Part shown: positions 27,318-40,026 of the stretch, one piece after another | Position numbering within the stretch: the stretch's first letter is position 1 | Layout: each line of letters opens with the position of its first letter | From: Burkholderia sp. Leaf177 | Lineage (GTDB): Bacteria; Pseudomonadota; Gammaproteobacteria; Burkholderiales; Burkholderiaceae | Length of the DNA: 64,000 nucleotides | Assembly (NCBI RefSeq): GCF_001424345.1 | Contig: NZ_LMPF01000020.1 | Location: forward strand, 323,883-387,882 | Direction of reading: 5' to 3' | The notes under the pieces: model-generated | What the model was told of the DNA's origin: nothing | The model's database searches: none | What the model saw: the letters and a program-made list of their open reading frames with translations, nothing else | Position numbers and translations under genes: made by a program

Positions 27318-28583
27318 TCACATTGAGAGGCGAAGAGAACGAAGTTCCGTAGTCGAGGCTTGCACGCAGCCGGCGCCCGCGATGATTCCGGGGTCGGGCA
27401 TCTTGCGTTCACGGGCAAACTTTATCGCCTCATTCGTTACCGTCTCCGCGTGAAAGGATTTATTGCAAAGCAGACGCGTTCCTCCGAAATCATATCGAAC
27501 ATATGCACGGAGCAAAGTCAATTTTCCGTCATCGTTTAAAGACAACCCCGCTGCGTTCGCTGCGCTCACTAAATTCGGCTGAAGAACTTCAAAGGTCTGC
27601 ATTTCGTTGCTGTAGACACCTGCGAGTCGCAATACCGTGGTAGATACTGGTAAGAACGTCAACGCTCCAGCTAGAACAACATATGACAATAAAAGCGTCC
27701 CTAACAATGCAAACTTCGTTGGTTGATAGGCACCTACCTTCCACGTGCGTGCGTTCATATACATATAACCGGGCAGCAGGCTAATAACAGTCGTCCCAAG
27801 ACAGACACCGAACCCGATCAGTTTTTCTAAAAGTCCGCCGTCAACGTACCTCGCTGTGATGCGAAGTACGAGGAGTAGAGGTACCGACGTCATACACATC
27901 GTCGTCATGGTAGCGCCCGCGAACATAAATGAATAAAAGATTGATATATGGCGCCACCTGTTAGGCTTAGCTCGCAATTCTAGATCGTCACGACGAGTCA
28001 ACGCATAGATCCACGCAGAAGCGAACGTCAGCGCGCATATGATCCACGCCTGACTGGAGTCAAATCCAATGATGATCACGAATCCGAGTAGCCATCCGCC
28101 CATAGCCCAGCGATACAGCCGGGCCACCGCCCTTGGTATCCTGCGATCAAGACGATAGTGAAACAACGTACCGATAAGCATTGCTGACGGTAATGCAAAT
28201 TGCAAAACTGTAGCGACCGCTAGCAGCATCGCCGCGACGAATAGATAGATCAGTCCTGATCCCGTCATTGCAGAAGATTGAAAGAGGGATGTCCAATGGA
28301 TCGATTTAAGATAGCTCCAGAGGAGCAACGCGGCAGGCAAAAATGCAATGGGAGCTATTCTCCACGAGACGTCTAACGTGTCTTTCAACATGGGCATGAA
28401 TTCTTTGTACACATCTTTTAGGCGCAAGATGTTTCCATCTATTGAAAGCGCGGTATCGAATTCGCCTGTTGCCGTATCCAATTCCAGCTTTTCGGATGCC
28501 GTTGTCTTTCGTACTTCCGCCTCTGTGAACTCGGACGGCTTTAGGCTTATCTCAATCGCCCTATCTTGGTCATCGGTTTTCAT
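27318..28583 (-). CDS. Polytopic membrane protein of unknown function
   Basis: A 421-residue protein I do not recognise. A polar N-terminal ~75 residues (acidic, helical) leads to about seven hydrophobic segments between residues 76 and 310 (for example FLPAALLLWSYL, GLIYLFVAAMLLAVATVL, GWLLGFVIIIGF, LLGTLLLSYVVLAGALTFL). A C-terminal soluble part of about 105 residues ends with a Cys-containing KMPDPGIIAGAGCVQ. Base composition is clearly more AT-rich than its neighbours gyrB and the photolyase, with rarer codons such as ATA and AGA. This, and its isolation, suggest horizontal acquisition. Confidence 0.8.
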   Translation of the reverse strand: MKTDDQDRAIEISLKPSEFTEAEVRKTTASEKLELDTATGEFDTALSIDGNILRLKDVYKEFMPMLKDTLDVSWRIAPIAFLPAALLLWSYLKSIHWTSLFQSSAMTGSGLIYLFVAAMLLAVATVLQFALPSAMLIGTLFHYRLDRRIPRAVARLYRWAMGGWLLGFVIIIGFDSSQAWIICALTFASAWIYALTRRDDLELRAKPNRWRHISIFYSFMFAGATMTTMCMTSVPLLLVLRITARYVDGGLLEKLIGFGVCLGTTVISLLPGYMYMNARTWKVGAYQPTKFALLGTLLLSYVVLAGALTFLPVSTTVLRLAGVYSNEMQTFEVLQPNLVSAANAAGLSLNDDGKLTLLRAYVRYDFGGTRLLCNKSFHAETVTNEAIKFARERKMPDPGIIAGAGCVQASTTELRSLRLSM

Positions 28584-28708
28584 TGTCGTGCATTCCTCTC
28601 AGGGGGTCGCTGTATTTGGCGCCCAATCAAGACGAGTCAACGGCTCCCGCTCATCGCTGAAGTTGGCCGTTGACAATTCATATGTCAACATAAGCTATCA
28701 AGAAAAAA

Positions 28709-28736
28709 GACCCATAAGTTTCTCAGCTTATGGGTC
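28709..28736 (-). terminator. Terminator of gyrB
   Basis: GACCCATAAG / CTTATGGGTC, a perfect 10-bp stem with an 8-base loop, followed on the minus strand by TTTTTTCTT. It lies 37 bp past the gyrB stop. Confidence 0.92.
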
Positions 28737-28773
28737 CCAGATTCTCAGATTATGCGTTCAGCTACACAGAACA

Positions 28774-31339
<2,566 letters not shown>

Positions 31340-31362
31340 CACGAGACTTTTCGAAACACCTT

Positions 31363-31393
31363 AAAAATGCCAAAGGGGCAATGCGCCCCTTGG
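31363..31393 (-). terminator. Terminator of dnaN
   Basis: CCAAGGGGC / GCCCCTTTGG on the minus strand with one bulged base, then TTTTT. It lies about 23 bp past the dnaN stop, separating dnaN from gyrB transcription. Confidence 0.8.
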
Positions 31394-31415
31394 AAAGTTT
31401 TTAGTTTTGGCCGCG

Positions 31416-32522
31416 TCAGATGCGCATCGGCATCACCACATATTTGAATTCATCGTTCTCGGGAATTGTGATCAGCGCGCTCGAACTTGCGTCGCCAAGG
31501 CTCACCTGCAGCATGTCGATCTTCAGGTTCGCGAGCACGTCGAGCAGATACGTGACGTTAAAACCAATGTCCACGCTGTCGCCCTGATACGCGATTTCCA
31601 GCTCTTCCTGCGCCTCTTCCTGGTCGGCGTTGGTCGACATGATCTTCAACTGGCCCGGTTCGATCAGGCAACGCACGCCCTTGAACTTGTCCGATGTCAA
31701 AATCGCGGCGCGCTGCAGCGAACGCTGCAATTCTTCGCGGCCAATCAGGAACGTGTTCTTGTGCGACTTCGGGATCACGCGCTGGAAGTCGGGAAACTTG
31801 CCTTCCACGAGCTTCGACACGAGTTCGACCTGGCCGAACGTGAACTTGACCTGGCTCGCGGCAATGTCGATCACGAGCGGGTCGTCGATGTCTTCCAGCA
31901 AGCGCTGCAATTCCAGAATGGTCTTGCGCGGAATGATGACTTCCTGGCGCGCATACGTGCCGCCTTCAATTTTCATCGATGAAAACGCAAGCCGGTGACC
32001 GTCTGTTGCAACAGCCATCAACTGGTCGCCGTCGACCACCAGCAGCATGCCGTTCAGGTAATAGCGAATGTCCTGCTGCGCCATGGCGAAGTGGACCATG
32101 CCGAGCAATTGCCGGAACGTCTTTTGCGGAACGGAGAGGCTCGCACCGAATTCGGTCGCCTGATTGACGGTCGGGAACTCATCGGCAGCAAGCGTCTGGA
32201 GCGCGAAGCGGCTTTTGCCGGAGCGCACGGTCAGCTTCTTGTCGGTGAGATCCAGCGACACTTCGCCCGGCGGCATGGCGCGCAGGATGTCGAGCAGCTT
32301 GCGCGCGGCGACGGTGGTCGCAACCTGGTCGCTACCGGTGCCGAAGTCGGCACGCGTGGTGATCTGAAGTTCGAGATCGGTCGAGAGGAACGACACGCCG
32401 GCGCCAGTCTTGGTGATCAGCAAATTGGCGAGGATCGGCAACGTATGACGGCGCTCGACGATTCCGCTCACGGTTTGCAGCGGCCTTAGGAGATTATCTC
32501 GTTCGGTCTTGACCAGTTGCAT
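31416..32522 (-). CDS. dnaN: DNA polymerase III beta sliding clamp
   Basis: The ring-shaped clamp that tethers Pol III to DNA. The 368-residue protein starts MQLVKTERDNLLRPLQTVSG with the conserved RRHTLPILANLL segment and ends VVMPMRI, the usual clamp C-terminus around the hydrophobic binding pocket. The open frame extends 24 codons upstream of the chosen ATG. It is downstream of dnaA in the same orientation, 271 bp apart; that gap has no obvious terminator, so dnaA-dnaN cotranscription is likely. Confidence 0.97.
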   Translation of the reverse strand: MQLVKTERDNLLRPLQTVSGIVERRHTLPILANLLITKTGAGVSFLSTDLELQITTRADFGTGSDQVATTVAARKLLDILRAMPPGEVSLDLTDKKLTVRSGKSRFALQTLAADEFPTVNQATEFGASLSVPQKTFRQLLGMVHFAMAQQDIRYYLNGMLLVVDGDQLMAVATDGHRLAFSSMKIEGGTYARQEVIIPRKTILELQRLLEDIDDPLVIDIAASQVKFTFGQVELVSKLVEGKFPDFQRVIPKSHKNTFLIGREELQRSLQRAAILTSDKFKGVRCLIEPGQLKIMSTNADQEEAQEELEIAYQGDSVDIGFNVTYLLDVLANLKIDMLQVSLGDASSSALITIPENDEFKYVVMPMRI

Positions 32523-32793
32523 AGAGTTCCTTCGTTGATATGTCGGCCGTCCGCCGCTCTTGCCACCACTTTCGTGGAAGCCTTGCCACCGCATGGATTG
32601 CTACGGGACGGTCTCGTGTCACGTGCCTGCAGTCACTGCCGCCAGCACGTGCCCGGCTTGCGCCAAAACGCCGCCCAGCGCCGCTGGACGGTCAAACCCA
32701 TATTGTGCCTCAAAACCTGCCCTAACCCCGGAAATGGGGGCAATTTCGTCAATAAACAGGCCCGTTTTTCGATGCGATTTCCGGGTCGTACGA

Positions 32794-34365
32794 CTAGCCT
32801 TTGAGCGTTTGCTCGAGCACATGCAGTTCGTGGTTCAACTGGGCGTCGGTGCCACGCTCGGCGGAGATTTTTCGCACGGCGTGGAGCACGGTGGTGTGAT
32901 CGCGTCCGCCGAATAATTCGCCGATTTCCGGCAGGCTTTTCTGCGTCAATTCCTTCGCCAGATACATCGCGATCTGACGCGGCCGCGCAATGTTCGCCGG
33001 CCGCTTCTTGGAGTACATGTCGGCAACCTTGATGTTGTAGAAGTCCGCCGCCGTTTTCTGGATGTTTTCCACTGAAATCTGCCGGTTTTGTACCGTCAGC
33101 AAGTCTTTTAGCGCTTCTTTCGTCAATTCGATCGAAATCTCGCGTCCATGAAACCGCGAAAACGCGAGGATTTTGCGCAGCGCGCCTTCAAGTTCACGCA
33201 CGTTCGAACGCAAGTGCTTTGCGACAAAAAATGCCACATCCTCGGACAAACTCACGCCTTCCGACTGCGCCTTGCGCATCAGGATGGCAACGCGCATTTC
33301 GAGTTCGGGCGGCTCGATCGCAACTGTAAGGCCCGAATCGAAGCGCGAAATCAGGCGATCATCGATACCCGAAATCTCCTTCGGATACGTGTCGCTGGTG
33401 ATGATCACCTGCGCCTTGTTCGCAACCAGCGCCTCGAACGCGTAGAAAAACTCTTCCTGCGTACGCGATTTGCCCGAGAAGAACTGAATATCGTCGATCA
33501 GCAGAAGATCGAGCGAATGGTAATAACGCTTGAAATCGTCGAAAGCCTTTCGCTGATAGGCTTTCACCACGTCCGAAACGTATTGCTCCGCGTGGATGTA
33601 TCGGATGCGCGCGCCGGCCTTGTCCTGCAACAACTGATTGCCGATGGCGTGAATCAGGTGCGTCTTGCCCAGGCCCACGCCGCCGTACAGAAAGAGCGGG
33701 TTGTACGAAATGCCGGGGTTATCGGCGACCTGGATTGCGGCTGCGCGAGCCAGCTGGTTCGCCTTACCCGTCACGAAGTTATCGAACGTGAGAACGGGGT
33801 TGAGCTTCGAGCGCTCGTATGCCGAATCGTTTTCTCCATTCGACGACGTCGTGCCGCCCGGCCGCCATGTACGGCGCGCAGCGGCGGCTTCGTTGGCATC
33901 GAGGCTCGGCAGATCGAGGTCGCCATTGTCCGACTGGTCGTTGTGTTGACGCGATTGCGCGTCCTGCGCGGCTTCGGCGGCGAGCGCATTGATATGAGCG
34001 CTGGCGTTTGCGTGACCGCCATTCGGCCTGTCGGAAGACGAAGTCTCAACCTGAGCGCGCGGCGGCTGTGCCGGTGACGATGGCGCCGGCGCGCCGCCCA
34101 TCGCCTTACGCGCGGTGGCCTTCGGGTCCAGGACAAACTGGATGTCGACGGGCGCCTTCCAGAACTCCCGCGCCAGATCGGCGATACGGCCCGAAAACTG
34201 GCTTTTCACCCAGTCGAGCTTGAAGCGGTTGGGCGCGGCTATGCGCAGCGTGCTCGCATCGGCGTCGAAATCGACGAGAGCCAACGGTTTGATCCACGTG
34301 ACGTACTGCTGTGGCGTAAGTTCGCGCTCCAGCAATGCGGAACAGTGTTGCCAAAAATCTGTCAT
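32794..34365 (-). CDS. dnaA: Chromosomal replication initiator DnaA
   Basis: AAA+ initiator that binds DnaA boxes and opens oriC. The 523-residue protein has domain I ([21 protein letters not shown]), a long variable linker rich in Pro/Ala/Asn (residues ~90-190), the AAA+ core with Walker [11 protein letters not shown] near 230 and Walker [13 protein letters not shown], and the C-terminal DNA-binding signature [14 protein letters not shown]. The ATG at 34365 is the family start; the open frame upstream is leader sequence. It points away from rpmH, with the origin between. Confidence 0.98.
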   Translation of the reverse strand: MTDFWQHCSALLERELTPQQYVTWIKPLALVDFDADASTLRIAAPNRFKLDWVKSQFSGRIADLAREFWKAPVDIQFVLDPKATARKAMGGAPAPSSPAQPPRAQVETSSSDRPNGGHANASAHINALAAEAAQDAQSRQHNDQSDNGDLDLPSLDANEAAAARRTWRPGGTTSSNGENDSAYERSKLNPVLTFDNFVTGKANQLARAAAIQVADNPGISYNPLFLYGGVGLGKTHLIHAIGNQLLQDKAGARIRYIHAEQYVSDVVKAYQRKAFDDFKRYYHSLDLLLIDDIQFFSGKSRTQEEFFYAFEALVANKAQVIITSDTYPKEISGIDDRLISRFDSGLTVAIEPPELEMRVAILMRKAQSEGVSLSEDVAFFVAKHLRSNVRELEGALRKILAFSRFHGREISIELTKEALKDLLTVQNRQISVENIQKTAADFYNIKVADMYSKKRPANIARPRQIAMYLAKELTQKSLPEIGELFGGRDHTTVLHAVRKISAERGTDAQLNHELHVLEQTLKG

Positions 34366-34564
34366 CGAGTGCAGTCGTTTAGGGTTACCCGCGAATCCAG
34401 CCGCCGTCCGCGCGCTGCCCGGCCCCGGGGCCGGGACCCGAAGGCGAAGCGTGTCCCGAAGCCTTGTCCAGCCTGCATTTGCGGGCGGCACAGCGGACCG
34501 GGACTACATGCGGTTACGTCGGAGTGAGGGGAGATTCTAACGCCAAATGCAACCGCGAAGCGAG

Positions 34565-34573
34565 TTATCCACA
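34565..34573 (+). promoter_or_regulatory. Perfect DnaA box
   Basis: TTATCCACA, matching the consensus exactly. It is about 190 bp upstream of dnaA, where it could also act in DnaA autorepression. Confidence 0.85.
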
Positions 34574-34650
34574 GGGACCGACCAACTGGTAGAGCGGATC
34601 AACTGACCTGTGGACTTCTTTCGAAAACGGTCGCCAAGCACCCTAAACTA

Positions 34651-34679
34651 TTGACGGTCAATAGGAAAACGGTTTAAAT
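34651..34679 (+). promoter_or_regulatory. Promoter of rpmH-rnpA-yidD-yidC
   Basis: TTGACG (34651-34656), 17-bp spacer, TTAAAT (34674-34679). The -35 box lies in a perfect inverted repeat CTATTGAC-G-GTCAATAG at 34648-34664. The start codon of rpmH is about 100 bp downstream. Confidence 0.6.
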
Positions 34680-34783
34680 AGCGGGTTCCGCAAAACCCGA
34701 ATTCCTGTACCACCGGCCGGTGCGTCAATTTTTATGTCGCTTCGTCATGCCGCGCGGTCCGTTTTTACCCAAGTGAGACCAAC

Positions 34784-34918
34784 ATGAAACGCACTTACCA
34801 ACCTTCCGTAACCCGCCGCAAGCGTACCCACGGCTTTCGCGTCCGCATGAAGACCGCAGGTGGCCGCAAGGTCATCAACGCTCGCCGTGCAAAGGGCCGC
34901 AAGCGCCTGGCAGTTTAA
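34784..34918 (+). CDS. rpmH: 50S ribosomal protein L34
   Basis: The complete 44-residue L34: [20 protein letters not shown], then [16 protein letters not shown] and the end KGRKRLAV. It is an extremely basic protein of the large subunit near the exit-tunnel region. First gene of the rpmH-rnpA-yidD-yidC operon; rnpA follows after 125 bp. No variation from the family is seen. Confidence 0.98.
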   Translation: MKRTYQPSVTRRKRTHGFRVRMKTAGGRKVINARRAKGRKRLAV

Positions 34919-35043
34919 GGGTCGCCGGGTTCGGGTCGCCGAGGTCGCTATTGGTAGCGTCAGCGCCAACCGGCACTCGCCCTGACACGAGCGATGAGCA
35001 GGAGACGCGCAGTGCGGCGGGCTCCGGACAGGAAATCGGTCAG

Positions 35044-35496
35044 TTGCAAGCACGAGCCGCGTTCCCCAAAGCCGCAAGGCTGCTGAAAACGGATGAATAT
35101 TCATCCGTTTTTCGTTTGCGCCCGTGGCGCCGGTCCCCGCATTTCGTTCTGTATGGCAAGCCGACAGGCAATGAAGCGCGACTTGGACTGGTTATCGGCA
35201 AAAAGTTTGCGCCGCGCGCGGTCACGCGTAATCTGATCAAGCGGCTCGCGCGCGAAGCTTTCAGAGTTCGGCGCGCAGAGCTCGGCGGTTGGGACATTTT
35301 GCTGCGCATGCATTCGAAGATCGACCGCAAGGCCATGCCGAGCGCGAAATCGCCGCCGCTGCGCACGTTGTGTCGCGAGGAAATCGACGGTTTGATCGAT
35401 CGTGCCGTGCGCGAAGCCGCGCGACGCATGACGGAGCAAAGTGCACTACCCGCTGTCACTGATCCTACTGTTCCACCCACGCCTGCGGGCTCTTGA
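35044..35496 (+). CDS. rnpA: Ribonuclease P protein component
   Basis: Basic protein subunit of RNase P, which matures the 5' ends of tRNAs. The conserved core is visible: [40 protein letters not shown] (the RNR-type RNA-binding motif), and WDILLRMH. The frame is open from 34951, but homologues start near [13 protein letters not shown], so I chose a TTG at 35044 preceded by CAGGAAA. A non-ATG start may reflect the tight control known for this gene after rpmH. The stop adjoins the yidD leader. Confidence 0.9.
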   Translation: MQARAAFPKAARLLKTDEYSSVFRLRPWRRSPHFVLYGKPTGNEARLGLVIGKKFAPRAVTRNLIKRLAREAFRVRRAELGGWDILLRMHSKIDRKAMPSAKSPPLRTLCREEIDGLIDRAVREAARRMTEQSALPAVTDPTVPPTPAGS

Positions 35497-35549
35497 GCAG
35501 CGCCAGACGGAAAACCGGTCCGCCGGACAAAGTCCCTGGTGCTAAATCC

Positions 35550-35960
35550 ATGCAAACGGCACTGTTTGAAAAATCGGCAAAAACGGCGTTGATCGCCTTA
35601 TTGCGCTTTTACAAGGTCGCTGTGAGCCCCATGCTCGGCAACCGGTGCCGCTTTTACCCATCGTGTTCTGACTACGCGCGCGAAGCAATCCAGTATCATG
35701 GCGCCGCGCGTGGATCATTCCTCGCAGCAAAACGTCTGTGCCGCTGCCATCCGTTTTCGGCTGGCGGCATCGATCTGGTCCCCGTGCCCCCGTCCGCCGC
35801 CGGCTGCGTTCAGCAGGATGGCGTGTCAGCGGCCGGCCCGGTCGACGACTCTGCCCCGAGCACATCGAATCCGCCTGATCCCTCTTTACAGAAGGACACG
35901 GTCAATCCGGTGAGTTCAAACCCAAACGGCGCCAATAACGCGCTCTTCGATCGACACTGA
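35550..35960 (+). CDS. yidD: Membrane protein insertion efficiency factor YidD
   Basis: A 136-residue YidD, a peripheral membrane protein that assists YidC-dependent insertion. The signature runs [33 protein letters not shown] and [15 protein letters not shown], including the conserved cysteines. After about residue 85 there is a polar, Pro/Ser/Asn-rich tail of about 50 residues ([21 protein letters not shown]), longer than the typical 70-90-residue protein. ATG 35550 was chosen; a TTG overlapping the rnpA stop is an alternative. yidC starts 8 bp after. Confidence 0.93.
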   Translation: MQTALFEKSAKTALIALLRFYKVAVSPMLGNRCRFYPSCSDYAREAIQYHGAARGSFLAAKRLCRCHPFSAGGIDLVPVPPSAAGCVQQDGVSAAGPVDDSAPSTSNPPDPSLQKDTVNPVSSNPNGANNALFDRH

Positions 35961-35968
35961 GACAACGC

Positions 35969-37660
35969 ATGGATATTAAACGTACCGTCCTATGGGTCAT
36001 CTTTTTCATGTCGGCTGTCATGCTGTTCGACAACTGGCAACGTGACCATGGGCGTCAGTCGATGTTCTTCCCGAGCGCCGTCCCGACCAAGACGGCCGCC
36101 ACAGCAGCACCGGGAACCACGACGCCGGGCACGCACGCCTCTGACCTGCCCGCCACAGCCGGCGCTCCGGGTTCGCCCGCGGCTCCAGGCGCCGCAGCGG
36201 TTCCTGGCGCGAACGCGCCGGCCGCCGACGCCGCGCAACTGGTGAAGTTCACGACGGACGTGTATTCCGGCGACATCGACACGCGCGGCGGCACGCTCTC
36301 GAAGCTCTCGCTCGTGAAAGAAGGCGACGGCAAGCAGCCCGACCTGTACATCACGCTCTTCGATCACACGGCCACGCACACGTACCTCGCGCGCACGGGC
36401 CTGCTTGGCGGCGATTTCCCGAACCACAACGACGTCTTCACGCTAGTTCCCGGCGGCCAGACGTCGATGGGCAACGGCAACACGCTATCGCTCGCGTTCG
36501 AGTCGCCGGTTAAAGGTGGCGTGAAGGTCATCAAGACCTACACGTTCACGCGCGGTAGTTACGTGATCAACGTCGATACCAAGGTGCAGAACGTCGGCAC
36601 CACGCCGGTCACGCCGCGTCTGTATATGGAACTCGTGCGCGATAGTTCACCGGTGGAAACGCCGCGCTTCTCGCATACGTTTATTGGGCCGGCTGTTTAT
36701 TCGGACCAGCATCACTTCCAGAAGATCGATTTCAGCGATATCGACAAGGACAAGGCAACGTTTACGCCGTCCGCCGATAACGGTTGGATTGCGATGGTGC
36801 AGCATTACTTCGCGTCGGCGTGGATTCCGCAGCAGGGCGTGAAGCGCGATATTTATGTGCAGAAGATCGATCCGGCGTTGTATCGCGTGGGCGTGCAGCA
36901 GCCGCTGCAGACCATTGCGCCGGGACAGACCATCGACGTGCAAGCGCGTCTCTTCGCCGGTCCTGAGGAAGAGCGGATGCTGGAAGGCATTGCGCCGGGT
37001 CTGGAGTTGGTGAAGGACTACGGCATGGTGACGATCATCGCCAAGCCGCTGTTCTGGCTGCTCGAAAAGATCCATAGCTATGTTGGCAACTGGGGCTGGG
37101 CAATTATCCTGCTCACGTTGCTGATCAAGGCCGTGTTCTTCCCGTTGTCGGCGGCGAGCTACAAGTCGATGGCGCGCATGAAGACCATTACGCCGCGCAT
37201 GACGCAGATCCGCGAGCGTTATAAGGGCGATCCGCAGAAGATGAATGCGGAACTAATGGCGCTTTATAAAACCGAGAAGGTGAATCCGTTCGGCGGATGT
37301 TTGCCGGTCGTGGTGCAGATTCCGGTGTTTATTTCGCTGTATTGGGTATTGCTCTCGTCGGTGGAAATGCGCGGCGCGCCGTGGATTGGCTGGATTCACG
37401 ATTTGTCGCAAGCCGATCCGTTCTTTATTCTGCCGGTGCTGATGGCTGTATCGATGTTCCTGCAAACGCGGTTGAATCCCACGCCGCCGGATCCGGTTCA
37501 GGCCAAGATGATGATGTTCATGCCGCTGGCGTTCTCGGTCATGTTCTTCTTCTTCCCGTCAGGGCTGGTTTTGTACTACGTGGTGAATAACGTGTTGTCG
37601 ATCGCGCAGCAGTACTACATCACGCGGATGATGGGCCAGAAGAAAGTGGCGAAGGCTTAA
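35969..37660 (+). CDS. yidC: Membrane protein insertase YidC
   Basis: Oxa1-family insertase, alone or with SecYEG. The 563-residue protein has a first helix at residues 5-20 ([18 protein letters not shown]), an Ala/Pro/Gly-rich linker (residues ~36-85), the large periplasmic beta-domain, and the C-terminal five-helix core from about residue 355 ([64 protein letters not shown]). Last gene of the rpmH operon; a terminator follows. Confidence 0.97.
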   Translation: MDIKRTVLWVIFFMSAVMLFDNWQRDHGRQSMFFPSAVPTKTAATAAPGTTTPGTHASDLPATAGAPGSPAAPGAAAVPGANAPAADAAQLVKFTTDVYSGDIDTRGGTLSKLSLVKEGDGKQPDLYITLFDHTATHTYLARTGLLGGDFPNHNDVFTLVPGGQTSMGNGNTLSLAFESPVKGGVKVIKTYTFTRGSYVINVDTKVQNVGTTPVTPRLYMELVRDSSPVETPRFSHTFIGPAVYSDQHHFQKIDFSDIDKDKATFTPSADNGWIAMVQHYFASAWIPQQGVKRDIYVQKIDPALYRVGVQQPLQTIAPGQTIDVQARLFAGPEEERMLEGIAPGLELVKDYGMVTIIAKPLFWLLEKIHSYVGNWGWAIILLTLLIKAVFFPLSAASYKSMARMKTITPRMTQIRERYKGDPQKMNAELMALYKTEKVNPFGGCLPVVVQIPVFISLYWVLLSSVEMRGAPWIGWIHDLSQADPFFILPVLMAVSMFLQTRLNPTPPDPVQAKMMMFMPLAFSVMFFFFPSGLVLYYVVNNVLSIAQQYYITRMMGQKKVAKA

Positions 37661-37690
37661 GTCGTCAAGCTGAATGGTTCGAAATGAGAA

Positions 37691-37714
37691 ACGCCCGGCT
37701 TGCCGGGCGTTTTT
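37691..37714. terminator. Terminator after yidC
   Basis: ACGCCCGGC-TT-GCCGGGCGT followed by TTTT, 30 bp after the yidC stop. It lies between yidC and a convergent regulator gene and could serve both. Confidence 0.88.
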
Positions 37715-37739
37715 ATGTTTACGATGCGCTTCAAAATCT

Positions 37740-38159
37740 TTACCGTTTCCCTCCCTGCCCATAAAACTGGTCGACAAGCTCTTCGAGCAAATATCGATGA
37801 TGAGGCGAAAGCGCTTCAATCTTCGACGCAAGTTCCAGCGTCTCCTCCGAAGCGGGATATTTCTCATCGTGGGCAATCGGCTTTGGCGCACCTTGTGGAT
37901 TACCGCTCGGCGGCGGACCGTAATGCAACCAATGCTGCTCGACCTTGAACCACGCCGCGAGCGTGGCCAGTTTGTCAGCCGTCGGTATTGAACGCGCGGT
38001 CAGCCACTTGTGTGTTGTCTGAGCCGAAACGGGTTCACCGTGGTATCGCAAATTGAAATGCAAAGCGAGATCAGTTGCGCCGCGCATCTTCTCGGGCGCG
38101 CGGGTCATCGAAAATTTCAGCCGATCCGAAAAATCGGCTTTCTCTTGGGGTGTTGGCAT
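37740..38159 (-). CDS. Putative helix-turn-helix transcriptional regulator
   Basis: A 139-residue protein. Residues about 10-75 fit an Xre/CI-like helix-turn-helix: FSDRLKFSMTRAPEKMRGATDLALHFN, then SAQTTHKWLTARSIPTADKLATLAAWFKV, with a W-L-H-Y-G continuation. The C-terminal ~50 residues are helical (EETLELASKIEALSPHHRYLLEELVDQFY). No target is evident. Such a gene sits between yidC and mnmE in many relatives. It is divergent from mnmE. Confidence 0.75.
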   Translation of the reverse strand: MPTPQEKADFSDRLKFSMTRAPEKMRGATDLALHFNLRYHGEPVSAQTTHKWLTARSIPTADKLATLAAWFKVEQHWLHYGPPPSGNPQGAPKPIAHDEKYPASEETLELASKIEALSPHHRYLLEELVDQFYGQGGKR

Positions 38160-38474
38160 AGGTCGCGATTGTGCGAGGCAAATGCACTGGCCGAGTCAAC
38201 CATCCGCGCTAGATATGGCGCAGGCTCCGCATTTTTATCGTGCATGGGAAAAACAATCACAATTTCAGGGTTCGTTCGCCAATCCGTGCAAACGCCTGCC
38301 CGAAAGATTTGCGTACACCGAAACGATGCCCACCTCCGGCTCATCCTCCAATCAATCATAGCTCACATAAGATAGATTAAGAATTGTCTTGGGATGGTTG
38401 CTTAGCAAAGCGAAATCAAGTCGCCGCGCTACAATGCCGCGACTCATTTACTGCCGTTTTCAATCGAGAAAATC
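38160..38474. other. Intergenic region before mnmE
   Basis: 315 bp between the divergent regulator and mnmE. It contains TACAAT at 38430-38435, a possible -10 box for mnmE with no convincing -35. Nothing else is supported. Confidence 0.4.
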
Positions 38475-39863
38475 ATGTCCAGTCACGACTCCGATCCGAT
38501 CGTCGCGATCGCTACTGCGCCGGGTCGCGGCGGTATCGGCGTGGTGCGGCTGTCGTTCGGGCGCGCGGGCGAAGCGGCCGCGAAGCACGCCATGCACGCG
38601 CTATGCGGCCAGGTGCTCGACGCGCGTCACGCGACCTATGCGCCGTTCGCCGATGCAAACGGTGAAGCAATCGATCGCGGCATTGCAATGTATTTTCCCG
38701 CGCCGCATTCGTACACCGGCGAACATGTGCTCGAACTGCAGGGACATGGCGGTCCGATCGTGCTGCAACTGCTGTTACAGCGTGCTATCGATGCTGGCCG
38801 TGACTTCAGTCTGCGTCTTGCCGAACCGGGCGAGTTCACGCGCCGCGCATTCCTGAACGACAAGCTCGATCTTGCGCAAGCCGAAGCCGTCGCCGACCTG
38901 ATCGAGGCAAGCACCGAGGCGGCCGCGCGTTCCGCCGGCCGTTCGCTCGATGGCGCGTTTTCCCGGCAAATCCACGCGCTCGTGGAAGACGTCATCACGT
39001 TGCGAATGCTGGTCGAAGCGACGCTCGATTTCCCGGAGGAAGAGATCGATTTCCTGGAAGCCGCCGACGCCCGCGGCAAGCTCGCACGCATTCGCGCGCT
39101 GCTCGACAAAGTGCTCGCCGATGCCCGCCAGGGCGCGCTGTTGCGCGAGGGAATGTCGGTGGTGCTGGCGGGGCAGCCGAACGTCGGCAAGTCGTCGTTG
39201 CTGAACGCGCTGGCGGGCGCAGAGCTGGCCATCGTGACGCCGATCGCCGGCACGACTCGCGACAAGGTCACGCAGACCATTCAGATAGAAGGCATTCCGA
39301 TTCATGTCATCGATACCGCTGGTCTGCGCGAGACACAGGACGAGGTCGAGCGCATTGGTATCGAAAGAACGTGGAGTGAAATTGGCCGCGCCGATGTGGT
39401 GTTGCATCTGCTCGATGCACGGGAAAAACCGAGCGCCGATGACGCCGCCATATCGGCGCGTTTTCCTAAGGGCGTGCCGGTTGTGCGCGGGTTGAACAAG
39501 GCGGATCTGGCGGGCGTGGAGGCATCGGCTTCAATTGCCGGCGATGAGGTCCGCGAGGTCCGGTTATCGGCGAAAACGGGCGATGGAATCGCGTTGTTGC
39601 GCGACGAATTGCTGAAGATCGCGGGGTGGCAGGCGGGTGCTGAAAGTATCTATCTGGCGCGCGAAAGGCATTTAATTGCGTTGCGTGCGGCGCGCGAGCA
39701 TCTTGAGACGGCGGCGGATCATGCGGAGCAGAATTCCCAGGCGCTGGATCTGTTCGCGGAGGAATTGAGGCTCGCACAGGATCAGTTGAATTCGATTACC
39801 GGGGAGTTCAGTTCGGATGACTTGCTGGGTGTGATTTTTAGCCGGTTTTGTATTGGGAAATGA
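38475..39863 (+). CDS. mnmE: tRNA uridine-5-carboxymethylaminomethyl(34) synthesis GTPase MnmE
   Basis: GTPase that with MnmG installs cmnm5 on the wobble uridine of several tRNAs. The 462-residue protein has the N-terminal tetrahydrofolate-binding domain ([21 protein letters not shown]), a G domain with [12 protein letters not shown] at residues about 234-245 and [16 protein letters not shown], and the C-terminal CIGK (residues 459-462) whose cysteine is catalytically needed. No partner mnmG is in the window. Full length, standard. Confidence 0.97.
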   Translation: MSSHDSDPIVAIATAPGRGGIGVVRLSFGRAGEAAAKHAMHALCGQVLDARHATYAPFADANGEAIDRGIAMYFPAPHSYTGEHVLELQGHGGPIVLQLLLQRAIDAGRDFSLRLAEPGEFTRRAFLNDKLDLAQAEAVADLIEASTEAAARSAGRSLDGAFSRQIHALVEDVITLRMLVEATLDFPEEEIDFLEAADARGKLARIRALLDKVLADARQGALLREGMSVVLAGQPNVGKSSLLNALAGAELAIVTPIAGTTRDKVTQTIQIEGIPIHVIDTAGLRETQDEVERIGIERTWSEIGRADVVLHLLDAREKPSADDAAISARFPKGVPVVRGLNKADLAGVEASASIAGDEVREVRLSAKTGDGIALLRDELLKIAGWQAGAESIYLARERHLIALRAAREHLETAADHAEQNSQALDLFAEELRLAQDQLNSITGEFSSDDLLGVIFSRFCIGK

Positions 39864-40026
39864 TCTGACACTGGTCGACATTCAGTCATGCCCAATGGAC
39901 GGCAACGTTTCGTACGTCGCCCAGATCGGGAACAAATTGCCATACATAATTGATTACGAAATTCGATAGAATTCGAGTTCTTTCCGGCCCGGATTGGACG
40001 GCCCATCAACTTTATGGAGCAGGGAT

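Larger units (their letters stand above)
34366..34783. other. Probable replication-origin region between dnaA and rpmH
   Basis: A 418-bp non-coding region with divergent dnaA and rpmH. It has one perfect DnaA box (34565-34573), one weak partial box on the other strand (TGTGGA at 34609-34614), an AT-richer stretch around 34640-34690, an 18-bp GC palindrome (34418-34435) in the dnaA leader, and the rpmH promoter. The arrangement matches origin regions of related beta-proteobacteria. Only one strong box was found by eye, so the exact origin boundaries are not established. Confidence 0.6.

Noticed and set aside
34366-34491. 42-residue N-terminal extension of DnaA
   Set aside because: The open frame runs through the leader palindrome; DnaA homologues start at the ATG at 34365.
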